In this document: positions 36,275-46,530 of the stretch, piece after piece | Layout of the letters: every line of letters begins with the position of its first letter | Position numbering within the stretch: position 1 is the first letter of the stretch | NCBI GenBank assembly: GCA_947044365.1 | Contig: OX345649.1 | Span: 3,233,633 to 3,297,632, forward strand | Direction of reading: 5' to 3' | Length of the DNA stretch: 64,000 bases | DNA from: Petrosia ficiformis | Taxonomy: Eukaryota > Porifera > Demospongiae > Haplosclerida > Petrosiidae | The notes under the pieces: model-generated | Seen by the model: only the letters and a program-made list of their open reading frames with translations | Told to the model about the DNA's origin: nothing | Database searches by the model: none | Program-made: the position numbers and the translations under genes

Positions 36275-36518
36275 TCATCTTCCATGTGTTTTTATATTTA
36301 TCAGAAATAATCTTAGTCAGTCTAGCCAAAAAAAACTTTCTCAACCAACTTTATTGTAACTATAATTATTATAATTATATCAATGATATTTCAACATAAT
36401 CATATACTTTTCTCAAACCATTTTAAATTTTCACTGCATATGCATATGTGAGTATTGCATTTAATAAAAAAATTTTATACACTTTCTACAGTGTCGTAAA
36501 AAATAATAAACAATTGAA
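36275..36518. other. Spacer before membrane gene A2
   Basis: AT-rich and gene-free. The last 40 bases (AATAAACAATTGAA before the ATG) are shared with the 5' flanks of A3 and A4 and so belong to the type A gene leader. Confidence 0.5.
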
Positions 36519-38123
36519 ATGGCCAATTATCCTGACAATGTATTAATAGAACAGAATGCCACTATCGATGATTCAGCTAATGATACAGAGCAGTGGATTC
36601 AAGAAACATGTAATGCTGTAATGCAAGAGTTAGTGATTAAAGCTAACCTATACGAAGGAGTTGCTCAACATGAACATGTGTCTCAGGTTCCAAATTGCGA
36701 GAGGGAAATAGATTGTTGTTGTTCAGCTTACGGATATACGTGTCCAAATCCATGTGCAATTGAAACAGAATTGAAAGATAAAATCCATGAAGCTGGAAAG
36801 TTTGGATTAAAAGGCATGGCAAATGCAGCTTCCAATCTCTTTACTCAGACTGTATTGGGTTCACTAGTTAGAGAGTTAATAGTTTATGGCGGATTCATCA
36901 TTACATTTGCTTTCTTTTTTAATACATTGATTGCTCTAATTTATGATCAAATGTATGAGAAAGACAAGGGAGACGATACTTATGAAATAATTCAGTTCTG
37001 TATAAGTTTCATTAGCCTGATATTTTTATTGTACAACATGTTTCATCATTTCTGTTACTATCGTTTCACAACTTATAAGCAACTAAAAAAATGGAGCAAA
37101 CAGCGAAACAGCAGATGGGAAAACGATGACGAAATTGGTTTTGTTCGAAATGAACAAATGTCTTCACAAAACTCTGAACCTACTAAATGCTGTGACACTC
37201 GAAAACATGCTACTATCATGGATATCACTCGTCTATTGATAGTGGAGATATTGTTTTATCCTAGTTTACTACTGAGTATATTTCAGTTCAATATTGAGTA
37301 TATTGATAAAGGGAATGATGCTGGGAAGGTTGATATTACAACTTGGCTTTCTATTCTCTTCAGTTTTCTTCAGCAGCTATTCAATGTGTACTTAGCACGT
37401 ATATTCATTTTAGCAGGAACAGTTTGGTCCATCCAGAAAGTAAGAAACAAGAAAAGGCTAGAGGGAGCAGCATTCCATGTAGTATTTGTCATATATTCTA
37501 CTGGTCAAATGTTTCTACAAGTGCTAATGGTTGTAGCAATTGGTACTAGATTTCACATAGACTATGCAAACAGTGCTAATAACATTCCCAGTGGTCGGTT
37601 ATGGTACATGATAGTCTTTGCCTATTTCGTTCCTGTGATTGGAATGTTTGTGTTCTTAACGGTTCACCATTATTGGACACAGAAGTTTCTTGTTGAAGTT
37701 TTTCGAGATATCTTAAATATTCATGCAGGAAGGGCAGGGTGTCAACTCGTATTCTGGAGAGGAGGAAAGAAATTTACATGTGAACTGTCCAAAATGGTGC
37801 AATATAATTGGCAGGTAGAAAATGCTTATAAACGATATAAACGACTATATTGGGAACAGAAATTGTTTTACCCATTCACAAGTCCAGTACATGTCATTTT
37901 ATGCCTTGTTTACACAATGCTACTTTTTGTATTTGGTATATACTTTGGTGTCAATCCTCCTTTAGGTACTAGAGGATGGATAATACTCGGTGTTGTTTCA
38001 GTGTATGGAGCTTTATTAAATGTGTATGCACTTTCTGTTGGTTTTGTATGTTTGATGATATTTGTTGGTGTAATTATTTTACCTATAGTATTAGTCCTTG
38101 TAGTGTTGAAGAGACAGGGATAA
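36519..38123 (+). CDS. Type A multi-pass membrane protein, copy A2 (open, shortened N-terminus)
   Basis: A 534-codon single-exon frame with no recognised family. Against copy A3 it lacks about 60 residues after NATID, in frame, and its last residues differ (LVVLKRQG). It keeps the Cys cluster IDCCCSAYGYTCPNPC. About nine hydrophobic segments remain, including VYGGFIITFAFFFNTLIALI, LLIVEILFYPSLLLSIF, FVPVIGMFVFLTVHHYW and VHVILCLVYTMLLFVFGIYF. The loop between segments 6 and 7 holds FWRGGKKFTCEL. It is the only plus-strand member and the mirror partner of A1. A plasma-membrane or endomembrane protein is inferred; the function is unknown. Confidence 0.75.
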   Translation: MANYPDNVLIEQNATIDDSANDTEQWIQETCNAVMQELVIKANLYEGVAQHEHVSQVPNCEREIDCCCSAYGYTCPNPCAIETELKDKIHEAGKFGLKGMANAASNLFTQTVLGSLVRELIVYGGFIITFAFFFNTLIALIYDQMYEKDKGDDTYEIIQFCISFISLIFLLYNMFHHFCYYRFTTYKQLKKWSKQRNSRWENDDEIGFVRNEQMSSQNSEPTKCCDTRKHATIMDITRLLIVEILFYPSLLLSIFQFNIEYIDKGNDAGKVDITTWLSILFSFLQQLFNVYLARIFILAGTVWSIQKVRNKKRLEGAAFHVVFVIYSTGQMFLQVLMVVAIGTRFHIDYANSANNIPSGRLWYMIVFAYFVPVIGMFVFLTVHHYWTQKFLVEVFRDILNIHAGRAGCQLVFWRGGKKFTCELSKMVQYNWQVENAYKRYKRLYWEQKLFYPFTSPVHVILCLVYTMLLFVFGIYFGVNPPLGTRGWIILGVVSVYGALLNVYALSVGFVCLMIFVGVIILPIVLVLVVLKRQG

Positions 38124-38407
38124 TTAAATGAATATTGTTAACCTTTTTGTTATTGTTTGATAAGTCCTAAGTTTAATTTGATTTTCATCTATAATTATTT
38201 TGTTTGGACTTATGTAAAGACTTGAAACTCTTGAAATTCAAGACTTGTATATATTATATGTAGCTTGTTTGTTGTGGACACAACTTCTAGTAGTTTCTCA
38301 CATTCACATCATACTGGCGGTTAATCTGTCTGTAAAGTCTCCAGAACAATACTTAGATTTTTCATCGCACGTGATCCCACACCCACTTAAGGTACTTGAG
38401 TTCTTCC
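38124..38407. other. Spacer and left flank of the Tc1-like element
   Basis: No gene. TTAATCTGTCTGTAAAGTCT and CACACCCACTTAAGGTACTT (38320-38400) recur inverted at 30180-30280, giving the unoccupied site. Confidence 0.5.
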
Positions 38408-38522
38408 GTGAATCTTGTACTGTCATTTGCATCAATCTTGCAACAAAAAATGTCAAAGCGGGAATGGGTGTGGTATAACATTTAGCCAATCAATTTACTC
38501 TGATCATGTGGTGTTTGCTGTA

Positions 38523-39531
38523 ATGTTTACTATGGCATTGACTCCTGATATTTTGCGTCAAGTAATAGCTGTTCAGCAGCATACTGGTAGATCTAATCAG
38601 ATTATTCTTAATACTGGGACCACATCGAACATTCAAGCTGCTATTGTAAGTATAATTTTGTATAACTTGCCATTATGTTTGCAGTTAGATCTACAAGTAA
38701 TAATTATAATTGTATGTCAAGTATGACTCTGTAATACTGCTTTTTTTTCAACTGATATAGCCTCCAAAATACTCGTATAAAGTAAAAATCATTAACCCAT
38801 CCAAGAAAAGTGATGTAATTATTAGAGAGCTTCATCATTTTGATACCAAATTTGAGTCTGTAGCAGCAATTAGAGTAAAGTTAATGGATGAATTTAAAGA
38901 TCAAGTATCTGATACTACTCACTTTAATGTTGGTTATTATGATGGACCACAACATTGTAAGCTCTGCCTTGTTACAAGTGATGACTTGAAATCTATGTAC
39001 TCGAAACACCCAAATGGTGGGGAACTGGTACTATGGTGTGATGGTAGATCAGATGCAATTAAGACCAATAAGCGGAAATGAACTGATGTAACACGAGAAG
39101 ACAAGGAGGCTGAAGTGGATGAAATCTATAAAAATCTTCAGGAAAAGCACAGTGAAGTGTTTGATACTCCTAGGCTACGTTTGTGGGCTCGAATGATAGC
39201 TGCTGACTTGTATGACAACTATGACACACCTCCAAATGTTCCTACCTTTTCAGGAATTACGTCAAAGAAACCCAAAAAAGAAAACATGTGTGAAGCTATA
39301 ACCACTGCTGCAGTAGCATTTGCCAAAACTATTGCTGAAAAGCCTGTTAATCAATCTTTAACACCAGTAGTACCATGTTTTTCTCCTGGCAAATCTATTG
39401 AATTAAGAATGAAAAATTATGAACAGCTGAGGTATCTTCAACAGCTACTTGATGATGGTATTATAAATGAAAATGAGTTCAAGGAACAAAAGGAAAGTAT
39501 AATCTGTTCTCTTTGCAAGCTTAATTCATAA
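38523..39531 (+). pseudogene. Accessory protein of the Tc1-like element, one nonsense codon
   Basis: Two exons, 38523-38645 and 38761-39531, are joined in phase (GT...TATAG intron). The frame is 297 codons except for TGA at 39079-39081, which is likely a CGA to TGA change. Features: an N-terminal MALTPDILRQVIAVQQ, then PPKYSYKVKIINPSKKSDVI. After the stop come an acidic segment and DTPRLRLWARMIAADLYDNY. A C-terminal coiled-coil-like region, RYLQQLLDDGIINENEFKEQ, looks like a short SHOCT-type helix pair. No catalytic motif is seen. Similar proteins accompany DNA transposons in other invertebrates, in my recollection; the role is unknown. Confidence 0.6.
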
Positions 39532-39610
39532 ACAAGAGGTATATATATCCTTTCATGTTTGCTTATAATTGACAAATATTTAAAGTTTGGTTATTACACA
39601 ATCAATTTGA

Positions 39611-40183
39611 TTAATAATAAATTTTGCAGTGATTAATGTATCCAACACAATCTTCCATTGTTACTGTTGTAAAGCTTGCTAATAGAAGAGTATTCAGGTC
39701 TGTAATGTGTGGTAGTTCTATAGATATTGTTTTAAGACTGTACTTTACTTTTGAAAATACTTCCTCAATTGGATTAAGGTCTGGTGAGTATGGTGGTAGA
39801 AACAGAACTAGAGCACCAACATCTTCAATTGCCTTTCTAACTTCATAGTTGAAATACTTACTTCAATCTGAAGTGTATTTTCAATTTCCTGTTGAATCTC
39901 ACTTAAATAAGCAGAAGGTCTTTCGATAATAAGGTTTAGAATGAGTAATTGAGCTGGAAGTGTCAGCTTTCTGAATGAATTTTCCTTGGGGTAGACTTTT
40001 TTTATCAACAGCACCAGTTGTATCAAACAGAACAACAGTCCTTTGAACTGTAGATTTGTCTACACCGAGATTTCTGGAGATCTCTGCATAGTTATACTTC
40101 AGTACTTTCCTTTGATACACCATCCTCCATCTCAAATCATTGCTGTAAGCAATGGTTCGAGTCGGTTCGTAAGAATCCATCAT
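39611..40183 (-). pseudogene. Tc1/mariner transposase remnant
   Basis: The N-terminus (40183 downward) reads YSNDLRWRMVYQRKVLKYNY with AEISRNLGVDKSTVQRTV, a helix-turn-helix pair. LILNLIIERPSAYLSEIQQE follows after a frameshift near 39990. The C-terminus is FLPPYSPDLNPIEEVFSKVK, the last-catalytic-residue motif of DDE_3 transposases. The block holding the first two catalytic aspartates is missing. At 573 bases it is about half the usual length. Confidence 0.85.
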
Positions 40184-40278
40184 TAAAATTCAAAATTCCC
40201 GCTAGAAATTGTTTGCTGACTAAGCAAAAAAATTAGGTTACGTCATCTCCGGTTTGAGAGCGCCGTTGCAAGATTACT

Positions 40279-40470
40279 GGAAACGACAGTACTGTCATTT
40301 GCATCAATCTTGCAACAAAATATGTCAAAGCGGGAATGGGTGTGGTATAACATTTAGCCAATCAATTTACTCTGATCATGTGGTGTTTGCTTTAATGTTT
40401 ACTATTGTAAGTATAATTACGTCATCTCCGGTTTGAGAGCGCCGTTGCAAGATTACTGGAAATGACAGTA
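40279..40470. mobile_element. 192-base MITE derived from the adjacent Tc1-like element
   Basis: It starts TACTGTCATTTGCATCAATC and ends GGAAATGACAGTA, sharing its left TA with the neighbouring element's right end. It retains the parent's first ~125 bases, including ATGTTTACT and the exon 1 donor GTAAGT, fused to the parent's last ~50 bases. It is an internal-deletion derivative. Confidence 0.85.
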
Positions 40471-40879
40471 TTCAGAATGAGACAATCCACCACACCCTTA
40501 CCCTCGTTTAGAGGGGAGGGGCTGGATACGTGTGATTGACAACAACCTAAACAAACACACATCAACACGTGTGCTGAAGCCAGAAGATGTCTGGAAGTCG
40601 ATCGCTATTTGATATGGGTTTCAGGATTATAAACGGTTAGTCAATCAAAAACAGCAGTTACTCTAAGTGTTCTATTTTCAGTTTATTAACTACAGGATGT
40701 CGAATCATTTTAAACCACGCTATGAAAAAAATTAATTAGATTAAAATTTTTGGCGATGCGCAAGCGCGCTGCATCAATTGCCCCTAACCATTCTTGCCCC
40801 GATGCATACATTCTATTTAAAGTAATGCCTAATAATTTGTACTTATATACTTAACTAGGTTGAAACACAAACTGCAAGA
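40471..40879. other. Gene-free spacer
   Basis: No gene is seen. GTTTAGAGGGGAGGGGCTGG (40505-40524) is shared with the fold-back element at 33.7/35.0 kb. The rest is AT-rich. Confidence 0.4.
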
Positions 40880-41505
40880 AAACAGAGCACTAACACTGTA
40901 GCGCAGTATGCCAACAAATATCATCACATACAAACCAGCAACAGAAAATGCAAAACACATTTACCAAAGTGCCATACATTGTAGCAACAACACAGAATAT
41001 TATCCATCCTCCTCTCTGATTACCCACCAGTGATGGAAATCCGATACCAAAGCATAAAACAAATGAAAACACCAAGCCTGTGTAAATGAAACACAAGATG
41101 ACATGTACGGGACTTGTGAATGGGTACAAAATTTTATTTTCACAATTTGTCTTCTGATATTGTTCATAGTCTTCTTCTAGGCGCTCGCCATTGATGTACT
41201 GCATTATTTCTATCATTGTACCAGAAAATTCTTCTCCTCTCTTACAGAAAGGAAAAGTTTCTATCATTCCAGGCTTCTTCACAAGAACTTTAGTTGGAAA
41301 CTTCTGTGTCCAGTAATGGTGAACCACAAAAAACATAAACATTCCAATCACAGGAATAAAATAGGCCAAGATGATCATATACCACAATTGGCCACTGGGA
41401 AGATAGTTGTCTTTGCCAGCGTTGCTATTCATGTCGATTTCAGTGCGTGTTGTTATTGCCTATTATCTTCACTGTTTTTGTATTCGAAGTGAAATCTATT
41501 GTTTA
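40880..41505 (-). pseudogene. Type B membrane protein fragment, copy B3
   Basis: It matches B1 (60183-62225) from the NNxDTE linker before segment 6 to near the C-terminus: YLPSGQLWYMIILAYFIPVI, HHYWTQKFP, TMIEIMQYINGERLEEDYEQ and FTSPVHVILC. A deletion removes FRDLFE, and the C-terminus is frameshifted (FCIFCCWFVCDD). The 5' part ends at about 41505 (GAAATCTA), shortly before the transposon at 41575. Confidence 0.8.
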
Positions 41506-41617
41506 CGTTCAGCATTTTTGGTGAATTCCATATTACATAAATGTACGTCCTGGCATCACTTATTAGTAATTATGTATGGGGTGCCATCTGTCTCAAAATA
41601 CAGTGTGAAGTCAATGT

Positions 41618-41851
41618 TTAGAAATCATCGATGTTTAGCGATGTTTATAAAGTCGTCAATGTTTATAAAGTCGTCGATGTTTAGCAAATCGATGTTTATA
41701 AAGTCGTCGACGTTTATAATGTCGTCGATGTTTCATCGATGTTTAGCGATGTTTAGCAAATCGATGTTCAAATCGATGTTTATAAAGTCGTCGATGTTAT
41801 CATGTTTAGCAAATCGATGTTTATAAAGTCGTCGCGTCGATGTTTAGCAAT
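41618..41851. repeat. Left subterminal tandem array
   Basis: About 12 units combine CGATGTTTA with TAAAGTCGT or GCAAAT. It is the inverted equivalent of 44505-44736 and 45361-45447. Such arrays usually serve as multiple transposase-binding sites. Confidence 0.8.
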
Positions 41852-42001
41852 ATCGACGTACGTATAGGCGTATGCGTACGTACGTATGCTTGCTTGGAGG
41901 GTGTGGCCGCGCAGACTCTTAGCACATGGTTGCATGCTGTTGGTCATATGGAGGGAAAACGCAAGAGCAAGTCACCTAACACTCTGGACAACAAGTTGCA
42001 G

Positions 42002-42907
42002 ATTACATTGTGCATGGGGTACAGAATGTTAAAGCTACAATAGATGATGTCCCTGATGAACAGGTTCAACAGAAACTCATGAAGGTAAATCTATATTTTT
42101 ATACAATTGTACTTTATAGAATTGTACTTACTTATTTATGTTTTATGTACATAATTATATTGACTCATTGTAGATTCAGAATGCAAACACAGTGGAAGAG
42201 TTACAAGAGCTAATGAATAGTGAAGAGTATGATTTCAGATTTGACTTAGGCATTACCATACCTAAAATTCGCCTTGAAGATAAAGAGTTGTTGGTGTCAT
42301 CAATGGCAAAGCATTTTGCTGTGCTTAAAGTGAAGGCTGAACTAGACCAGATTATTTGTGGAATGTCATCTACACTGAATGTTCTAGAGCTGGTTCGAAG
42401 CAATTCAAACTTGACATGATCGCTGTTTCTTTTCAGCAAGTGTCCAACTTTGACAGCAGATGCAATCTTTGACATGTTTGAAGTTACATTATCTCCGATA
42501 GGACACAATCAAAGGGATTGCGAAGAGGCAGTCATGATGAACTGGGCTGAACTCACACAATTCCTGGAAAGTAAGAGCTCAGAGAGCAACTATAACCACT
42601 TAATTATATTGCATATTAATTTTGTCTATACAGATGCACAAGGGTCAGTTGAGATAAAGACTCCTGATGAAGGAGAACTACTTCGGCTAAAGCTGACCCT
42701 CTCTGATGTTCTCATGTTCGTGACAGGAGCCCCATCTGAACCTCCACTGTGATTCACACCTCAGCCATCCATTCAGTTTCATTCTTCTTCTGTCTTTCCA
42801 AAGGCGTCAACAAATTGTATTTACCACTTCAGGAAATGGATTTTGAGGTGTTCAAGTACAACATGATTTCTGGCATTATAAATTCTCCTGGATTTGGTCA
42901 AGTTTGA
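42002..42907 (+). pseudogene. HECT-type ubiquitin ligase C-terminal domain, decayed, inside the transposon
   Basis: Exons 42002-42084, 42174-42570 and 42634-42907 are joined by GT/AG introns. Landmarks: YIVHGVQNV; EEYDFRFDLGITIPKIRLED; AKHFAVLKVKAELDQIICGM; EEAVMMNWAELTQFLE; and LSDVLMFVTGAPSEPP. These follow the C-terminal half of the HECT domain as seen in G2E3-like proteins. The catalytic-cysteine region is PKASTNC (about 42798-42818). Damage: in-frame TGA at 42417-42419 and 42750-42752, and a one-base shift just after ASTNC. After the shift LQEMDFEVFKYNMISG and SPGFGQV end at 42905-42907. HECT enzymes pass ubiquitin from E2 via this cysteine. The N-terminal part of the protein is not found. 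Confidence 0.8.
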
Positions 42908-43184
42908 CTTCAAAAGCAGATTTTCTTAGTGTTTGAAAACTTTGACTGTTAATTAAGCATTTACTGTTATGTATATTTATATTGTTATACATTCAGTACT
43001 GAAAATTAATTGGGTTTACAGTTTATATGAAATTGTTCAATGAAATGGTCAACTCTAAATAAATATAGTAATTGGGTTTACAGTTAATACAAAATATGTA
43101 GAAATTGTTCAGTGAAATGGTCAACACTATAATAATGATAGTAATAATTATCATAATACACATGTCAACAAGGTATATAGCATT

Positions 43185-44469
43185 TTAAGCACAATCTGTA
43201 CAGTTTTGCAAATGCCTTCCTACAATCCTTACAGCAACCATATAAAGACTACATCCTAAATCAGAGGTATGTTCAAAGGGATTCAGCTGAGACTCAAGTC
43301 TTGTTTTCAATTGCAAACAAGGTCTAAAATTTATGCGTGGTACAGTTACCCTTTCAGATGATGAATTATGAAGTATACCTGCATTCTGCTCAGGATTGTG
43401 CGGTATAACTGGCATCACATTATGCTGAATTGCACCTCTTATAAAGAGCTGATTAGGTGTTAGGTTGTTTTCAGTGGACAATGCGTGATTGTTCCAAGAC
43501 TCAACAAAAGATTGCAATGTATTATTGATGAGTGGAAGAAAAACATAATGTAGACAAAATATGTCAATCTCATTGAGAGGGTCTAATTTCTCATTCTCTT
43601 CTAATGATCTGAAAGCGTCATGATAAAGCACACCCACACATCGATATATGTCACGCCAAAGGCGCTCAATTCGTTCGTTGTGTGTTGAGGAACCTGTTAT
43701 AACAACATCTGTATCAGAATGTTGCTCAAACATGTACTGCCATACATCAACATTCTCCCCTCCTAAATCAGAACGAATTTTTTGTGGAAGTCCATGTGTA
43801 GTGACAGCTTCAGAAAAACAATTGAGTACAGTAGATGCACGATTGTTATCATCACATTTCAGATAAACAATCACCCGTGCGTAACCATCAATACCACCAT
43901 GGATCACAAAACGCCACCGAATTAATTTATGGTGGCCGTCTATGTGCCATAGTGCATTCGGCCCTTCAACACAATAAACACGTCTTCTGACAGTTATGCT
44001 CCTTCTAATTGCCATACCTTCTGGATCAAATCTATGAATAGATGCTCTTACATGTGTACGAGGAACAAAAATATTGCACCTTGTAAGATGCCCGATAAGG
44101 AGACGTTCTCCATTGTTAGGATGATGTTGTTTAATGTTATTCACAACTTGATCCAAAGCTCCGTCTGTAATATGTGTGTATGTGCATGGTGATAAACCTT
44201 CTTCATCCATTCTTCTGTACAAAGTTGCTCGACTAATACTTAGAATTTCTGCAATTTTCACATATGTGAATCTCAAACCCCATAAAAATTCAATATCTTC
44301 AATATCCACGTCGACTTTTGGACGTCCCAAACTTCTAAAGAATAATTTAGTACTATCACTTATATAATTTATAATATAAAATTTACTATAATATTATAAT
44401 TCTACTCATACTGTACTTTAGTGCATGTACTTACCTGACTTCTTGCCCTTCCTCAACATGTTGTGCCAT
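43185..44469 (-). CDS. DDE integrase-type transposase
   Basis: Two exons: 44469-44435 (MAQHVEEGQEV) and 44334-43185, with AG/GT borders in phase, give about 394 residues. The N-terminal helix-turn-helix reads FTYVKIAEILSISRATLYRR. The integrase core has HIDGHHKLIRW (first Asp), IRSDLGGENVD (second Asp) and THNERIERLWRDI (Glu, 33 residues after the second Asp). This is the integrase core (rve-like) family that occurs in many fish, cnidarian and sponge genomes. The frame is intact with all three acidic residues present, so it may be active on this element's TIRs. Its stop lies about 280 bases from the convergent HECT gene. The start in exon 1 is inferred from the splice pattern; Met in exon 2 is the alternative. 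Confidence 0.85.
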
Positions 44470-44504
44470 TATACCTTGGATATGGGAGGGGCTCGAAGTA
44501 AACT

Positions 44505-44736
44505 GACTTGCTAAACATCTAAACATCGAAGAGTTTGCTAAACATCCATGACTTTCTAAACATTGATGACTTTCTAAACATCAACAACTTTTTAAATATC
44601 GCGATATCGACGACGACTTTCTAAACATCGATGACATTGCTAAACATCGATGACTTTCTAAACATTGACTTCACAGTTTGCTAAACATCGATGACTTTCT
44701 AAACATCGACGACTTTCTAAACATCGATGACATTGC
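44505..44736. repeat. Right subterminal tandem array (continues 45361-45447)
   Basis: Units of CTAAACATCGATGACTTT type, with CATCGACGAC and ATGACATTG variants, in the opposite orientation to the left array. It is split by the element at 44737-45360. Confidence 0.8.
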
Positions 44737-45360
44737 TAGTCTGGCGTAGCCACACCCTTCGCATAGACGAGGAAGGGTCTGGGGACACCAGCATATAGCG
44801 TTCGTGCGAGTGGAATGCAGATTTGGTTTTGGGGTGGTGCTGCTATGAGTGGGTGTCAAGCACGTTTGAAAAGAGCCGGAGGAGATGTGTGCTGCGATCC
44901 TTTGCCTCGGTTGTGGAGAAGATGTTACTTTTAAGGCGAACAACAGGAGGAATTTGTGCAGTGACTCTTCAACCTCCGTTTTTGATACTTGGAAAAAAAT
45001 GCAGGTGTAGCACAAACTCTTGCCATAGCCTGTTGGCAAAACGGCAAAAACATCATTCCCAGATAAGAAATTAACTAATACTTCTAATTGCTTCTCTTTC
45101 AGGTATTTATATCCAAGATCTTTCGCAGCACTTTGTGCAGCCTTCACTATAATGCTCGAATCTATACCAGTTGCCATAGCTAGCTCGAATCCTCGTGTAG
45201 TCGAGTACGTGTGAATATCAACAAGGCGTGTTCTTTAAGTATTATTTTGAATACTGCAATTTGATTGGACTGCAATATATTTGCAGCGTGCACGAACGCT
45301 ATATGCTGGTGTCCCCAGACCCTTCCTCCTCTATGCGAAGGGTGTGGCTACGCCAGACTA
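44737..45360. mobile_element. RecQ-fragment element 1: 70-base TIRs, 9-base target duplication
   Basis: Left TAGTCTGGCGTAGCCACACC and its inverted copy at 45341-45360 continue for about 70 bases with one mismatch. TGACATTGC occurs immediately before (44728-44736) and after (45361-45369). Because the flank is itself a tandem array, that duplication alone is weak, but the element at 59428 shows the same length. The 624-base body carries a RecQ helicase N-terminal fragment. Confidence 0.8.
44990..45177 (-). pseudogene. RecQ-type helicase N-terminal fragment (element 1)
   Basis: Starting at 45177: MATGIDSSIIVKAAQSAAKD, then YLKEKQLEVL (Q-motif region) and VFAVLPTGYGKSLCY (motif I, Walker A, about residues 43-57). 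Family resemblance ends soon after motif I. The open frame then runs on without similarity to 44671 through the element's other terminus. DEAH and the C-terminal motifs are absent, so no helicase activity is expected. Confidence 0.8.
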
Positions 45361-45652
45361 TGACATTGCTAAACATCGATGACTTTCTAAACATCGACGA
45401 CTTTCTAAACATCGATGACATTGATGACTTTCTAAACATTGACTTCGAACTGTATTTTGAGACAGATGGCACCCCATAATTATGGCTACCAAATTCTTCA
45501 GTCTTAATAAGACATGTCCAATACTATTTGAATATAGTGAGTAGTATACTATAAAATATAAACTATTATTAGTTGTGTCAGTAACAAAAAACATACACAT
45601 ACAAGAGTTACAATCATAATGATTCAAAATCAGAAACACTTCAGTCATTACC

Positions 45653-46530
45653 CTCGCCGCGTAGCGTAGGCGGAAGGGTACGGTAATCGTTTTGTCTGTG
45701 TGTGTGTGTGTGTTAGCAATTTTTCTGGAAAAATAAAAACATTGACATTTCAAAAGGGGTACTGGTAGACTTCAAATTATACAAGGAAAAAATAACGTAG
45801 GAATTCTTCTTAAACCTTTCGGTTATAAAGTTATCACAATGTTTATAACTCACGGTTACTGTTTCCAGACTTGAGAAGACTCGTGAAGGCATCTGGACAC
45901 ATCAAAACATAACTACTCCTGTATCATGACTATCGCTAGCAAAGCACTACATAAAAGCAAACAAAATTTGGGTAGTGGTTGCTACAACATCGAGTACTGG
46001 CTCCAAGCATTCTCCATTACTTTCAAACTCCGCCTATTTCAATTTTTCAAATTGCAAAGTCATGTGCATGCTGTGCACGTTACTCGAACGTCAGCAGTTT
46101 TGAGGACCTGTCTTAGGCTGTCTTTGTGGAATATTTCACAAGACGAATTGAGGATCTTTCTTTCTTTTTTTAGATAATACAGAGACTAAAATGTAAGACT
46201 TATAGTATAGCAAAGGAAGAGACTAGTATAATCATACTAAAATCTTTCAGTTATAAAGTAATAAGTAGTGACATGTTAGTTTATATAATTTATATATATA
46301 TATTATATATCTATTATAATATTATTATAAAAACTAACATGCCAGTACGGTTTTATAACTTAATATGATTTATACACAAACTAAACAATCTGAAGTAAAC
46401 ATTCTCATTATTATATGACCATACAAAAGAGCAATGATAATTATAATCTTTTGGCATATTATATTTCGAAAAAAATTATAGTTGTATTACCTTGCCACGT
46501 AGGCGAGGGTCCCGTCCCGACGGCGCTTGT
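45653..46530. mobile_element. Degenerate element with CCTCGCC/GTAGGCG ends, second copy
   Basis: Left TACCCTCGCCGCGTAGCGTA, right ACGTAGGCGAGGGTCCCG. The interior has CTTCAAATTATACAAGG, CCTTTCGGTTATAAAGTTAT and GTGGTTGCTACAACATCGAG, comparable to 32457-33110. A GT microsatellite lies at 45695-45712 and a long AT hairpin bounded by ACATGTTAGTTT/AAACTAACATG at about 46271-46340. It is non-coding. Confidence 0.5.

Larger units (their letters stand above)
38408..40280. mobile_element. Tc1/mariner-type element with two convergent genes
   Basis: The left end TA-CTGTCATTTGCATCAATC and, in reverse complement, the right end TA-CTGTCGTTTCCAGTAATC form inverted repeats, each followed by TTGCAAC. They are bounded by TA. 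Inside are a plus-strand gene (38523-39531) and a minus-strand DDE transposase remnant (40183-39611). The stop codons are 80 bases apart. The empty site is readable at about 30175. Confidence 0.75.
41575..45478. mobile_element. 3.9-kb transposon: 50-base TIRs, tandem subterminal repeats, integrase and HECT genes
   Basis: The left terminus TATGGGGTGCCATCTGTCTC and the reverse-complemented right terminus agree at 48 of 50 bases. ATTATG flanks both sides (41569-41574 and 45479-45484), a 6-base target duplication. Inside each TIR lies an inverted array of about 17-base units (GATGTTTATAAAGTCGTC type). Between them are a decayed HECT gene (plus) and a DDE integrase gene (minus), convergent. A RecQ-fragment element (44737-45360) has inserted in the right array. 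Confidence 0.85.

Noticed and set aside
39611..39635. AATCACTGCAAAATTTATT looked like a CACTGCAAAA MITE terminus.
   Set aside because: It encodes the last residues of the Tc1 transposase (YINHCKIYY) and has no inverted partner.
41618..41851. A CRISPR-like array of short repeats.
   Set aside because: Units have no unique spacers, occur inverted at both ends of a transposon, and the DNA is animal nuclear.
44671..44990. Continuation of the RecQ frame to 44671 as helicase sequence.
   Set aside because: Similarity ends soon after SLCY; the rest reads through the element's terminal repeat and subterminal array.
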